From NCBI GenBank assembly GCA_963754045.1, contig CAVWEN010000002.1, forward strand, positions 868,001-932,000: DNA of 64,000 bases, given 5' to 3'. Positions within the stretch are counted from its first letter, which is position 1. The number at the start of each line of letters is the position of its first letter. The translations under genes and the position numbers were made by a program. This document shows, piece by piece, positions 48,087-55,866 of the stretch. The DNA is from JALZKA01 sp963754045. GTDB taxonomy: Bacteria > Actinomycetota > Thermoleophilia > Solirubrobacterales > 70-9. The notes under the pieces were generated by a model, which had not been told where the DNA came from, made no database searches, and saw only the letters and a list, made by a program, of their open reading frames with translations.

Positions 48087-49937
48087 ATGCGTGATTTGGT
48101 GGTCTCCGAAGCCCTCAGCGCCGTTGCCGGCGATGCCGCCCTGCGACTGCGCGAACTGCTCGCGTCCGGTGCCGAGATCCCCTACGAGGTCCACGAGCCT
48201 GGCGATGGCTCGCCGCTCGCCCAGTACGTGCCGAAGACCTCTCGCTTCATTCGTGACAACGCGAACGCGCTGCGGGATCTCGACTCCTTCGGATCGGCGT
48301 GTGCCGCGCTGCAGTCCACCGGCCTGGTCGATCCCTACCTGCAGTCCCTCGGCGTCACCGCGCCCCCGGACGCTCGCGCCAGCTCCGAGCTGGCCGCAAT
48401 CGTCTTCCTCTGCCGCCTCTGGCGCGGCAGCACCGATCTGAGCCTCGACGACGAGCGCCTCGAGGCCACCATCGAGGAGGTGGTGGCACTCGGCGAGGCG
48501 GCGCAGGGCGAGATCGAGATCGTCGTGCCACTGCGTGGGCTACAGATGGAGATCGAGCGACTCGACCTCGCCGAGTGTTCGATCGTCCGCGCCGACACCG
48601 TTGATGTGCCCGCCGAGGCGCGCGGCGGAGAGGGCATGGGCAACGCCGGTTTTCAGCACAGCTTTCTGGCGGTCGCGCGTCTGCACGACGAGGCGGCCAT
48701 CGACGGCGATGCCGATCTCGGTATCCGCGCGGTCGCGGTGTTCAAGCGCACCGTCACCACGCTTCGCCTGTTCAAGACCGGAGGCGTCTCCCTCGGTGCC
48801 CATGCTTGGGTTCGGTCCGGCGGCGACCGCTGGCGTCGCATCGCCACCGGCTCGGGCAGGCCTCGCCCCGGCGGCTACCGCCTGGCCGACAGCGACCTGG
48901 GCCAGCTCTCCGGCTTTGCCCGCGCCCTGGCTGAGCCCACCACACCCTTTGCCCGTGCCTCTGAACAGCGCGAAGGCTTCGCCGCGGCGCTCGCTCGCGC
49001 CATCTCCCGTTTCGAGGCGGGGATGGAGCGCACCGTCGTGCTCGAGGCGCTCAACGACTACATCCTCGCCCTACGGTTTTTGCTCGAGGGTGGAGGCCCC
49101 GCTTCGCTCGGGATGCCGATGCGGGTGGCGGCGCTCTGCGCCGAGCCCGATCGCCGTACGGACGTGAAGAACACGGTCGATCGCGCCCTGGCGCTCGAGC
49201 GCGAGCTTTGGAGCGGCGAGCCCGCCCCGACCTCAGTGCCCCCGGCCGAGGTCGCGGCGAAGGTCGAGGACCTGCTCCGCGCGATACTCAAGGACGCCGC
49301 ATGCGGGCACCTCGGAAACGACCTGCGCACCACCGCCGACGAGGTTCTGCTCGGCGACGGGATGGCCGTCGGCGAGGGTTCGCCGGCCAACCGCGGCGAG
49401 ACCGCCGAGTGGGGTGGCGCGAGCAGCCAGGCGCACCCAGACGAGCTCGATGAGCCCGCCGACCCCGGCCCCGAGCCTGAGCCGATCGACCCCGAGCCCG
49501 AGCCCATCCACCAGGAGGAGATCGTGATCGCCCGAGCCCAGAACAAGCTGCACGACATGCCCGATGCCACGCCCGTGGAGCAGGTATCGGATGAGCGACG
49601 AGATCGCGAAACTCACTGGGCCCCCGCGGTAGCGGATGGCGGGTTGGACGAGTTCGATTGGGACGACGAGATCTCCGTCTCCGACGAGCGCGAGCTTCCG
49701 TCCGAGCGCGAGCCGGTCACCCAGCCGGAGTCAAACGTGCACGCGATCCGGCCAGATTTGGAGGACGGCCCGGTCGCCAGGCTGATCGCCGACTCCGACG
49801 CACATCGTCGTGACGTCGCCGACCGGGTCTCATTTCTCTTCCCGCGCCCCGAGACGACCGAATGGAGCGTCGCCGAGGTCGGCTACGACCGCAAGCGTCG
49901 CGCGAAGATCGACGACCCCGTTCCGCACGCCGGCTGA
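48087..49937 (+). CDS. Large protein with an Apea/HEPN-like helical domain
   Basis: A 616-residue soluble protein I cannot assign fully. Residues about 245-365 (FARALAEPTTPFARASEQRE, ISRFEAGMERTVVLEALNDY, ILALRFLLEGGGPASLGMPM) look like the Apea-like HEPN helical domain found in some defence and RNA-cleaving proteins; a catalytic R-x4-6-H is not clear. The N-terminal 240 residues (KRTVTTLRLFKTGGVSLGAH at the end) resemble the N-terminal part of such proteins. The last 180 residues are acidic and Pro-rich (EPEPIDPEPEPIHQEE) with a short conserved end (VADRVSFLFPRPETTEW). ATG 48087 was chosen over 48033 from the ribosome-like GGGGAAG. Followed by a terminator. Confidence 0.55.
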   Translation: MRDLVVSEALSAVAGDAALRLRELLASGAEIPYEVHEPGDGSPLAQYVPKTSRFIRDNANALRDLDSFGSACAALQSTGLVDPYLQSLGVTAPPDARASSELAAIVFLCRLWRGSTDLSLDDERLEATIEEVVALGEAAQGEIEIVVPLRGLQMEIERLDLAECSIVRADTVDVPAEARGGEGMGNAGFQHSFLAVARLHDEAAIDGDADLGIRAVAVFKRTVTTLRLFKTGGVSLGAHAWVRSGGDRWRRIATGSGRPRPGGYRLADSDLGQLSGFARALAEPTTPFARASEQREGFAAALARAISRFEAGMERTVVLEALNDYILALRFLLEGGGPASLGMPMRVAALCAEPDRRTDVKNTVDRALALERELWSGEPAPTSVPPAEVAAKVEDLLRAILKDAACGHLGNDLRTTADEVLLGDGMAVGEGSPANRGETAEWGGASSQAHPDELDEPADPGPEPEPIDPEPEPIHQEEIVIARAQNKLHDMPDATPVEQVSDERRDRETHWAPAVADGGLDEFDWDDEISVSDERELPSEREPVTQPESNVHAIRPDLEDGPVARLIADSDAHRRDVADRVSFLFPRPETTEWSVAEVGYDRKRRAKIDDPVPHAG

Positions 49938-49993
49938 CGGCGTCCAGGGCTTCACAACCAACTTCCTCCGATCACCCAAGGAAGAGCGGGCCG

Positions 49994-50025
49994 GCCACCG
50001 AGCATGACGCTCGGTGGCTTTGGCC
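49994..50025 (+). terminator. Rho-independent terminator
   Basis: GCCACCGAGC (49994-50003), 5-base loop, GCTCGGTGGC (50009-50018), then TTTGGCCTTTCT. Perfect 10-bp stem with T-rich tail on the plus strand, after the HEPN-like gene. Confidence 0.8.
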
Positions 50026-50028
50026 TTT

Positions 50029-50955
50029 CTAGGGCCGCAGCGCGTCGAAACCCACGCCCGTGAGCTCCGCCGAGACCTCCCACAACCGGCTCGCCACGTC
50101 CATGTCGGTGCCGGCCTTGGTCGAGCCGACGAGCTTGGGGTGGCCGCGCATCTGGTCGCGGCCCGACGGTCCCACGAACGAGCCGGGCGGCACCTCCTCA
50201 ACGGCGGCATAGAGCTGGGGGAGGGCGCCCATCTCGTCGCTCTGGGCGACGACGGCGTTCAGCGCTCGCATGCCGAGCTTGCGCGCCGACGCGAACGGGC
50301 CGCCGCCTGCGCCCGGCCCGCTTGTCTGCAGGCGGGTTGCGGCGTAGCCGGGGTGCGCGGCCACGCTGAGCAGCTTGTCGCCGGCGCGCACCTGCAGCTC
50401 CCGGGCGAACAGGAGATTCGCGAGCTTCGACTGCCCGTAGGCGGTCCAGCGCCAGTAATGGCGCTCCGATTGAAGGTCGTCCAAGTCGATGCGCCCCACC
50501 CAGTGCGCCGTGCTCGAGAGCGTGACCACGCGTCCCGCATCGGCGGCTAGCACCGGATCGAGCAACAGTCCGGTGAGGGCGAAGTGCCCGAGGTGGTTGG
50601 TGCCGAACTGAAGCTCGAAACCGTCGGGTGTCTCGGATCGCGGCGGGGCCATGATGCCCGCGTTGTTCATCAGCACATCGAGCTTGGGATGGCGCGCGGC
50701 GACGTTGCTGGCGAACGCTCGGACCGATTCGAGCGACGCCAGGTCGAGGCGCTCGAGCTCGGGCTCGGTCGCTGCGACCGCGGCGACGTCCCTGCGGGCA
50801 ACCTCGCCGCGAGTCTCGTGGCGGCAGCCCATCACGACGGTCGCGCCCGCCCGCGCCAGCTCTCGCGCGCTGACCAGCCCGAGACCGCTGTTGGCGCCGG
50901 TGACGACCACTACGTGGCCGCTCAGGTCAGGGATCTGATCGGCCGTCCACCTCAA
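50029..50955 (-). CDS. Short-chain dehydrogenase (retinol-dehydrogenase-like)
   Basis: A 308-residue SDR of the protochlorophyllide-reductase/retinol-dehydrogenase branch. Cofactor motif VVVTGANSGLGLVSARELA (residues 16-34), NNAG in LDVLMNNAGIM, active site Ser in VVTLSSTAHWVG, and Tyr-Lys in WTAYGQSKLANLLF. The C-terminal part AAHPGYAATRLQTSGPG is usual. The substrate is unknown. TTG 50955 overlaps the stop of the upstream ArsA-like gene as TTGA, so it is the third gene of that operon. Confidence 0.88.
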   Translation of the reverse strand: MRWTADQIPDLSGHVVVVTGANSGLGLVSARELARAGATVVMGCRHETRGEVARRDVAAVAATEPELERLDLASLESVRAFASNVAARHPKLDVLMNNAGIMAPPRSETPDGFELQFGTNHLGHFALTGLLLDPVLAADAGRVVTLSSTAHWVGRIDLDDLQSERHYWRWTAYGQSKLANLLFARELQVRAGDKLLSVAAHPGYAATRLQTSGPGAGGGPFASARKLGMRALNAVVAQSDEMGALPQLYAAVEEVPPGSFVGPSGRDQMRGHPKLVGSTKAGTDMDVASRLWEVSAELTGVGFDALRP

Positions 50956-52094
50956 GCGGAAGCTGCGATCTCTGCCCGCTCGTCGGCACCGGTGGCGAAG
51001 AGGTAGCGGTTGATCTCCATCAGCCCGGCGAGGTCGTGGACGTCGAAGTCGAGGTAGGGCACCTGGATCACGGTCCGCGTGCGCATCTCGCCGGCCAGAT
51101 GCTCGACGTTGAGGCGGTCGCGCTCGGCCAGCGCACGGTAGTCGGAGTAATTGTCGGCGACCCGCGCAGCCAGTTCGTTATCGCCCAGCGCATCAGCGAG
51201 CCCGTCCGCCGAGTCGGCGTCGGAGCCGTCGCCGTAGTGCACCTTGTTGACGATCACGCCGCCGAACGGGAGCTTCGCCTCGACCAGCTTGCGGTGGAAG
51301 TACACGGCCTCGTCGATTGGCTCTCCCTGCGGCCCGCAGACGACCAGAAACGAGCTCTCCTTGTCGGCGAGCAGTTCGTTCACCCGGCGGGCGCGCTCAC
51401 GGAAGCCGCTGACCATCCCGCTCATCGCCTGGAAGAACTCCGCGAGGTCCTGTAGCAGGTCTACGCCCGTAATTCGCTTCAGGATCGAGAAAACCGCGGA
51501 GGTACCGCGACCCGCGACCTTGGCAGCGAACCCGGTAGGTGCCATGAAGACGCGCAGCGCCCGGCCCTCGATGAACTGAGTGAGGCGCTTGGGCGCGTCG
51601 AGGAAGTCCAGCGCGTTACGCGAAGGCGGAGTGTCGAGCACGAGCAGGTCGTAGCGGTCCTCGGCCCAGATCTCGAAGAGCTTCTCCATCGCCATGTATT
51701 CCTGAGAGCCGGCGAGCGCGTTGGAGAGCTGCTGGTAGATCCGGTTCGAGAGGATCCGCTCGCGCGTCTCCTCGTCGGGCGCGTGCTTTCGCACGACCTC
51801 GTCGAAGGTGGCCTTCGGGTCGAGCATCATCGCCCACAGCTCGCCGTCCCCCGGCTCGACCCCCGCCTCCGTGAACAGCGCCGGGTCCACCTGACGCTCC
51901 TCGTTGCCGAGTTCCGGGAGGCCGAGCGAGTCGGCGAGGCGCTTGGCCGGATCGATCGTCAGCACCGCGACCTTGAGCCCTCGCGCTGCCATCCCCGCTG
52001 CGATCGCGGCGGAGGTGGTCGTCTTGCCGACCCCGCCCGAGCCCGCGCAGATACAGACCTTCTTGCCCTCGAGGATCTCGGCGATGGAGCCCAT
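50952..52094 (-). CDS. ArsA/GET3-like ATPase 2 (BagB-like)
   Basis: A 380-residue ATPase of the ArsA/GET3 family. The deviant Walker A is CAGSGGVGKTTTSAAIAAG (residues about 16-34), with the intradimer Lys and switch I Asp in VAVLTIDPAKRLADSLGL, and switch II in DLLVLDTPPSRNALDFLDAP. The C-terminal part YLDFDVHDLAGLMEINRYLF is typical. In mycobacteria, the adjacent pair Rv3679-Rv3680 forms a hetero-dimeric anion-linked ATPase; the same tandem order is seen here. The ATG overlaps the upstream stop by one base (TGATG). No ArsB gene is near. Confidence 0.88.
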   Translation of the reverse strand: MGSIAEILEGKKVCICAGSGGVGKTTTSAAIAAGMAARGLKVAVLTIDPAKRLADSLGLPELGNEERQVDPALFTEAGVEPGDGELWAMMLDPKATFDEVVRKHAPDEETRERILSNRIYQQLSNALAGSQEYMAMEKLFEIWAEDRYDLLVLDTPPSRNALDFLDAPKRLTQFIEGRALRVFMAPTGFAAKVAGRGTSAVFSILKRITGVDLLQDLAEFFQAMSGMVSGFRERARRVNELLADKESSFLVVCGPQGEPIDEAVYFHRKLVEAKLPFGGVIVNKVHYGDGSDADSADGLADALGDNELAARVADNYSDYRALAERDRLNVEHLAGEMRTRTVIQVPYLDFDVHDLAGLMEINRYLFATGADERAEIAASA

Positions 52095-53014
52095 CAGATC
52101 GCCTCCGCCAACCGGTTGAGGTGCTCGATCCCGAGATCCGGTTCGAACACGAACGGCAGGGTGCTCACGGGGGCGTGCGCCATCTCCTCGAGCCGGGCGA
52201 GCTGCTCGCGCTGGGCGACGGCGCGCCGTCGCACCGACAGCGCGGCGCGCAGTGCGGGGCGGGCACCGTTTCGGGTGCTCTTCCAGGCGGACTCGATCAC
52301 CCGCTCGTCGGCCTCGGAGAATCGCTCCGGGTAAAGGCCGTTGCAGAGGATGCGGTCGACCGATACGCCGACATCGGTCGTGAGGTCACGCTCCAGGTTC
52401 GCCGTCTCGTTGACCGGCATCTCCTCCGGGAGGGCGACGATCGCGACTCCCGTCTTGCGCTTGTCGGTGATGAAGCGATCGAGTGTCTGGGCCTGGGAGG
52501 CGATCGGGCCGACGCGGGCGACGTTGGCGAACGTGCGCGGCGTCTGCAGGAAGCCGACACCGTGGCCGGTCGCCGGAGCGTCGACGATCACCAGGTCGTA
52601 GGTATTCGCCTTCTTGACCTTGCGCTCGTCCTGGGCGAGCTCCCAGATCTTGCCGATGGTGACCAGCTCGCGCAGGCCCGGGGTGGCCGCGGCTAGGTAG
52701 GTGAAGATCTTCGATCGGAAGAGCATGTCGCGCATCGCGCGAACCCTGAGCTGGAGCAGCACATACTCGCGCATCGACTCGTCTGGATCGATCGAGATCC
52801 CCCACAGGTTCTTGCCCATCTCGACTTCGTGGAAGCCCACCTCGGCCCGGTTGAAGGTGCGCGAGAGCCGCTCCTGCGCCGAGACCTCGCACACGATCGT
52901 GCGCTTGCCCTGCGCCGCCGCGGCGAGCCCGAGCGCGAATGCGACCGTCGACTTGCCCACGCCGCCCTTGCCGGTCACGATGACCAGGCGCTTGTCAAGC
53001 AGCTCTGGGCTCAT
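52094..53014 (-). CDS. ArsA/GET3-like ATPase 1 (BagA-like)
   Basis: A 306-residue partner ATPase. VIVTGKGGVGKSTVAFALGL (residues 11-30) is the deviant P-loop with the additional Lys; TIVCEVSAQERLSRTF takes the switch I place, and YDLVIVDAPATGHGVGFLQT is switch II. It is shorter than its partner and its second half is divergent, as in the mycobacterial pair. ATG 53014 begins just before the P-loop. It is the first gene of the ArsA1-ArsA2-SDR operon and is divergent from parA. The likely role is envelope or stress related, by analogy only. Confidence 0.88.
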   Translation of the reverse strand: MSPELLDKRLVIVTGKGGVGKSTVAFALGLAAAAQGKRTIVCEVSAQERLSRTFNRAEVGFHEVEMGKNLWGISIDPDESMREYVLLQLRVRAMRDMLFRSKIFTYLAAATPGLRELVTIGKIWELAQDERKVKKANTYDLVIVDAPATGHGVGFLQTPRTFANVARVGPIASQAQTLDRFITDKRKTGVAIVALPEEMPVNETANLERDLTTDVGVSVDRILCNGLYPERFSEADERVIESAWKSTRNGARPALRAALSVRRRAVAQREQLARLEEMAHAPVSTLPFVFEPDLGIEHLNRLAEAI

Positions 53015-53114
53015 GTGAGCGACGCGAGTCGCGAATCCAGGTTCGCCCTCCCTGGCGGGGGATCGTTCATGCCCCTGATCCTTTCAGGCCGGGCTTGCAA
53101 GAACCCGGGCGATT

Positions 53115-53136
53115 CATCGCAAACCGCTTTGCGATG
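53115..53136. promoter_or_regulatory. 9-4-9 inverted repeat upstream of parA
   Basis: CATCGCAAA (53115-53123) and TTTGCGATG (53128-53136) are perfect arms with a 4-base centre in the 170-base divergent region. It looks like an operator; it is unlike the usual ParB site TGTTTCACGTGAAACA. Confidence 0.45.
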
Positions 53137-53169
53137 GGAAGACAGGGAGGAAACCCTTGAGCGCGTGCG

Positions 53170-53175
53170 AATAAT
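53170..53175 (+). promoter_or_regulatory. -10-like AATAAT before parA
   Basis: AATAAT ends 9 bases before ATG 53185, which has no Shine-Dalgarno sequence, consistent with a leaderless start. Confidence 0.4.
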
Positions 53176-53184
53176 CGCGAGCGT

Positions 53185-54360
53185 ATGGGTCTTTTCAGCC
53201 GCGCATCTCGAAATGACAGGGGCGCCGAGCGCAATGGCGCCCGCGACGACGACGCGCGCCCCGAGTACGAGCTCGCGGCGACATGGAAGGAGCCCGACAC
53301 GATGGTTGCTCCCGATACGTCCAGTCCCGAGACCACAGCTCCGCCTGAGCCGGAGGTGGTACTCGAATCCGAGGCTTCGCCGGAGCCAGATGCGGCGCCA
53401 GAGCCCGCGCCCCTCTCGGAGGAGCTCGAGGAGGTCGAGGAGGCGATGGAGACCGACGAGGTCCACGTTGCCCCCACGGAGCCCGAGGACGAGGATCCTG
53501 ACGCAGGCCGGATCTCGGTCGCCGACGCGCTCTCACCCTCGCGCGCTCGCGCCGCTGGCGACGCGAACCCGGACGACGAGGTTGCGACCAAGCCGACCGG
53601 TCAGGCCAAGGTGATCTCATTCGCCAACCAGAAGGGCGGTGTCGCCAAGACGACTACGACCCTCAATCTCGCGGTCGCGCTGTCGGAGTCGGGGCACAGG
53701 GTGCTCTGCGTGGACCTTGATCCCCAGGGCAACCTGACGATGAGCCAGGGCATCGACCCAGACAAGGTCACGAAGTCGATGTACGACGTGCTCGTGCATC
53801 ACATCCCGATCAAGGAAGTGATCAACAAGCGCGAGATCGACATCGCCGTGGCCTCGATCGATCTGGCCGGCGCCGAGATTGCGATGTCGACCCAGATCGG
53901 GCGCGAGCGCTCGCTCGAGAAGGCGCTGTCGGTTGTCGCGGGCGACTACGACTTCATCTGCATCGATACGCCGCCAAGCCTTGGTTTGCTGACGGTCAAC
54001 GCCCTGACCGCCTCCGACAAGGTGATCGTGCCCGTTCAGTGCGAGTATCTGTCGATGCGCGGCCTGATGCAGCTGCAGAACACCCTCGAGATGATCCGCG
54101 AAAACCTCAATCCGCGGGTCCAGATCGAGGGCATCCTGCCGACGATGCTTGACTCGCGGACCGTCCACGCAAAGGAAGCCGTGGAGATCCTCGAGGAGAA
54201 CTTCGGTGAGCTGGTCTTCAAGACCCGCATCCGCAAGGCGATCAAGTTCGCAGAGGCGCCGGTGAGGGGTGCGAGCGTCCTGAAGTACGATTCCAAGTCG
54301 AACGCCGCGGATTGCTACCGGGAGCTCGCCAAGGAGGTATTGACTCATGGCGCGTCGTAA
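53185..54360 (+). CDS. ParA-family ATPase with a long acidic N-terminal extension
   Basis: A 391-residue ParA/Soj-type ATPase. Residues 1-140 are disordered, rich in Glu and Pro (PEPEVVLESEASPEPDAAPE), starting with MGLFSRASRN. The ATPase core starts at KVISFANQKGGVAKTTTTLN (deviant Walker A, about residue 150), with VLCVDLDPQGNLTMS, DFICIDTPPSLGLLTVNALT and VIVPVQCEYLSMRGLMQLQN. RTVHAKEAVEILEENFGELV and APVRGASVLKYDSKSNAADC are ParA C-terminal blocks. No ParB gene follows; instead the gene overlaps ftsZ by 14 bases. That layout suggests a role in placing the division machinery, which is inference. Confidence 0.9.
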   Translation: MGLFSRASRNDRGAERNGARDDDARPEYELAATWKEPDTMVAPDTSSPETTAPPEPEVVLESEASPEPDAAPEPAPLSEELEEVEEAMETDEVHVAPTEPEDEDPDAGRISVADALSPSRARAAGDANPDDEVATKPTGQAKVISFANQKGGVAKTTTTLNLAVALSESGHRVLCVDLDPQGNLTMSQGIDPDKVTKSMYDVLVHHIPIKEVINKREIDIAVASIDLAGAEIAMSTQIGRERSLEKALSVVAGDYDFICIDTPPSLGLLTVNALTASDKVIVPVQCEYLSMRGLMQLQNTLEMIRENLNPRVQIEGILPTMLDSRTVHAKEAVEILEENFGELVFKTRIRKAIKFAEAPVRGASVLKYDSKSNAADCYRELAKEVLTHGAS

Positions 54361-55840
54361 GCGGGCCAGCATGCGAGAGGGGCCTCTGGCCGACCTGTTC
54401 AGGTCGACCGAGCAGCCCGAGGATCCACCCGAGCCTCCACCGATCCCGCCGCGCCGCTCCGACCCCCCGCCGGAGCCGGACCACGAGCCCGAGACGAGCG
54501 TTCTGGGCGAGCCCGAGCCCGAGCCCGAGCCCGTTGCTCCGGAGCCCGAGCTGTCCGCCGAGCCGGTCACTCCCGAGCCCTTTGCCCACGAGCCGGAGTC
54601 TGACTTCTACGACCAGACCTCGGCGCCCGAGGCCCCGCCCGCGCGCGACCGTCTTTCCCGGATCTTCGCCGAGGACCCCGAGCCCTCGGGCGCCCTCTAC
54701 GGACGCGAGGAGCCTGACTACGCCGCGCCGAGTGACCCAGCGCGCCCGCATGCGCCCGTGATACGGGTCGTCGGCGTTGGCGGAGCCGGCGTCAACGCCG
54801 TCAACCGCATGGTCGAGGCGGGGATCCCTGGTGTCGAGTTCATGGCGATCAACACCGACCTTCAGTCCCTGCAGACATCGATGGCCGACGTGACGGTCCA
54901 CCTCGGTGCCGGCGTCCACCGCGGTCTCGGTGCCGGATCGAACCCCGAGCTGGGCTACCGTGCCGCGTTCGAGGAGCAGGACAAGATCAAGCGCCTGCTG
55001 AAAGGCTCCGACATGGTCTTCGTCACCGCCGGGGCAGGCGGTGGCACCGGAACCGGCGCCGCTCCCGTGGTAGCGCGGCTCGCCCGCGACGTCGGCTCGC
55101 TGACCGTCGGCATCATCACCAAGCCGTTCCGATTCGAAGGCTCGCGTCGGGCCAAGCAGGCCGACAACGGTGTCGATGCGCTGGCGGCCGAAGTCGACAC
55201 ATTGATCGTCGTGCCAAACGAGCGGCTGCTCTCCGTGCTCGCCACCAACACGACCATGATCGAGGCGTTCCAGGTCGCCGACGACGTGTTGCGCCAGGGC
55301 GTGCAGGGCATCTCGGAGCTGATCACGCTTCCGGGCCTCATCAACCTCGACTTCGCCGACGTGCGCACGACCATGCGAGACGCTGGGCAGGCCCTGCTCG
55401 GGATCGGCATGGGCGCGGGCGACAATCGCGCCGCGGCTGCCGCCGAGCGAGCGGTTTCGTCGCCGCTCCTCGAGACCTCGGTGAACGGTGCCAAGTCGAT
55501 TCTGCTTTCGATCACCGGCGGCCCCGACCTCGGCCTGCTCGAGGTGAGCGAGTCCGCGAAGATCGTCCAGGAGGCGGCTCATCCGGACGCCAACATCATC
55601 TTCGGAGCGAACATCGACGAGTCGCTCACCGATCAGGTGTGGATCACGGTTATCGCAACCCGCTTCGACGGGCGTGGGCGCCGGGCCGACGGCTCCGGGA
55701 CCGAGGAGCGCCGCGCAGCCGGTACCACGACGACTGCCGCGCGCCGTCCGGCCGACCGTCGCGCCGGCACAGCCAAGAGCTTCGAATCGCGACCGCGCGA
55801 TTTCGAGCTCGACGTGCCCGAGTTCGTCCCGGGCAAATGA
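54347..55840 (+). CDS. ftsZ: FtsZ with a ~135-residue acidic N-terminal extension
   Basis: A 497-residue tubulin-like GTPase. Residues 1-135 are an acidic, Pro-rich extension (RRSDPPPEPDHEPETSVLGE, then repeated EPEPEP) absent from usual FtsZ. The core begins VIRVVGVGGAGVNAVNRMVE, with tubulin signature GAGGGTGTGAAPVVARLA, NERLLSVLATNTTMIEAFQV, and the T7 loop GLINLDFADVRTTMRDAGQA with catalytic Asp. The C-terminal peptide FELDVPEFVPGK, which binds FtsA/SepF-type partners, is intact, so it is a real division-type FtsZ. GGAGG (54333-54337) and the overlap with parA show co-expression. Whether this is the only FtsZ in the genome cannot be seen; the dcw cluster is not in the window. Confidence 0.93.
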   Translation: MARRKRASMREGPLADLFRSTEQPEDPPEPPPIPPRRSDPPPEPDHEPETSVLGEPEPEPEPVAPEPELSAEPVTPEPFAHEPESDFYDQTSAPEAPPARDRLSRIFAEDPEPSGALYGREEPDYAAPSDPARPHAPVIRVVGVGGAGVNAVNRMVEAGIPGVEFMAINTDLQSLQTSMADVTVHLGAGVHRGLGAGSNPELGYRAAFEEQDKIKRLLKGSDMVFVTAGAGGGTGTGAAPVVARLARDVGSLTVGIITKPFRFEGSRRAKQADNGVDALAAEVDTLIVVPNERLLSVLATNTTMIEAFQVADDVLRQGVQGISELITLPGLINLDFADVRTTMRDAGQALLGIGMGAGDNRAAAAAERAVSSPLLETSVNGAKSILLSITGGPDLGLLEVSESAKIVQEAAHPDANIIFGANIDESLTDQVWITVIATRFDGRGRRADGSGTEERRAAGTTTTAARRPADRRAGTAKSFESRPRDFELDVPEFVPGK

Positions 55841-55853
55841 CCTGACCGGCACC

Positions 55854-55859
55854 TAACCT
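55854..55859 (+). promoter_or_regulatory. -10 hexamer TAACCT, leaderless promoter of the ggt gene
   Basis: TAACCT ends 7 bases before ATG 55867; no ribosome site lies between. Confidence 0.5.
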
Positions 55860-55866
55860 CCGAGAC

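Noticed and set aside
53115..53136. parS centromere site
   Set aside because: The repeat does not match the TGTTTCACGTGAAACA consensus and no parB gene is present, so it is listed only as a possible operator.
54242..55852. Minus-strand open frame of 536 codons
   Set aside because: It is antisense to ftsZ, whose motifs are unmistakable. The repeats RLGLGLGL come from the EPEPEP region read backwards.
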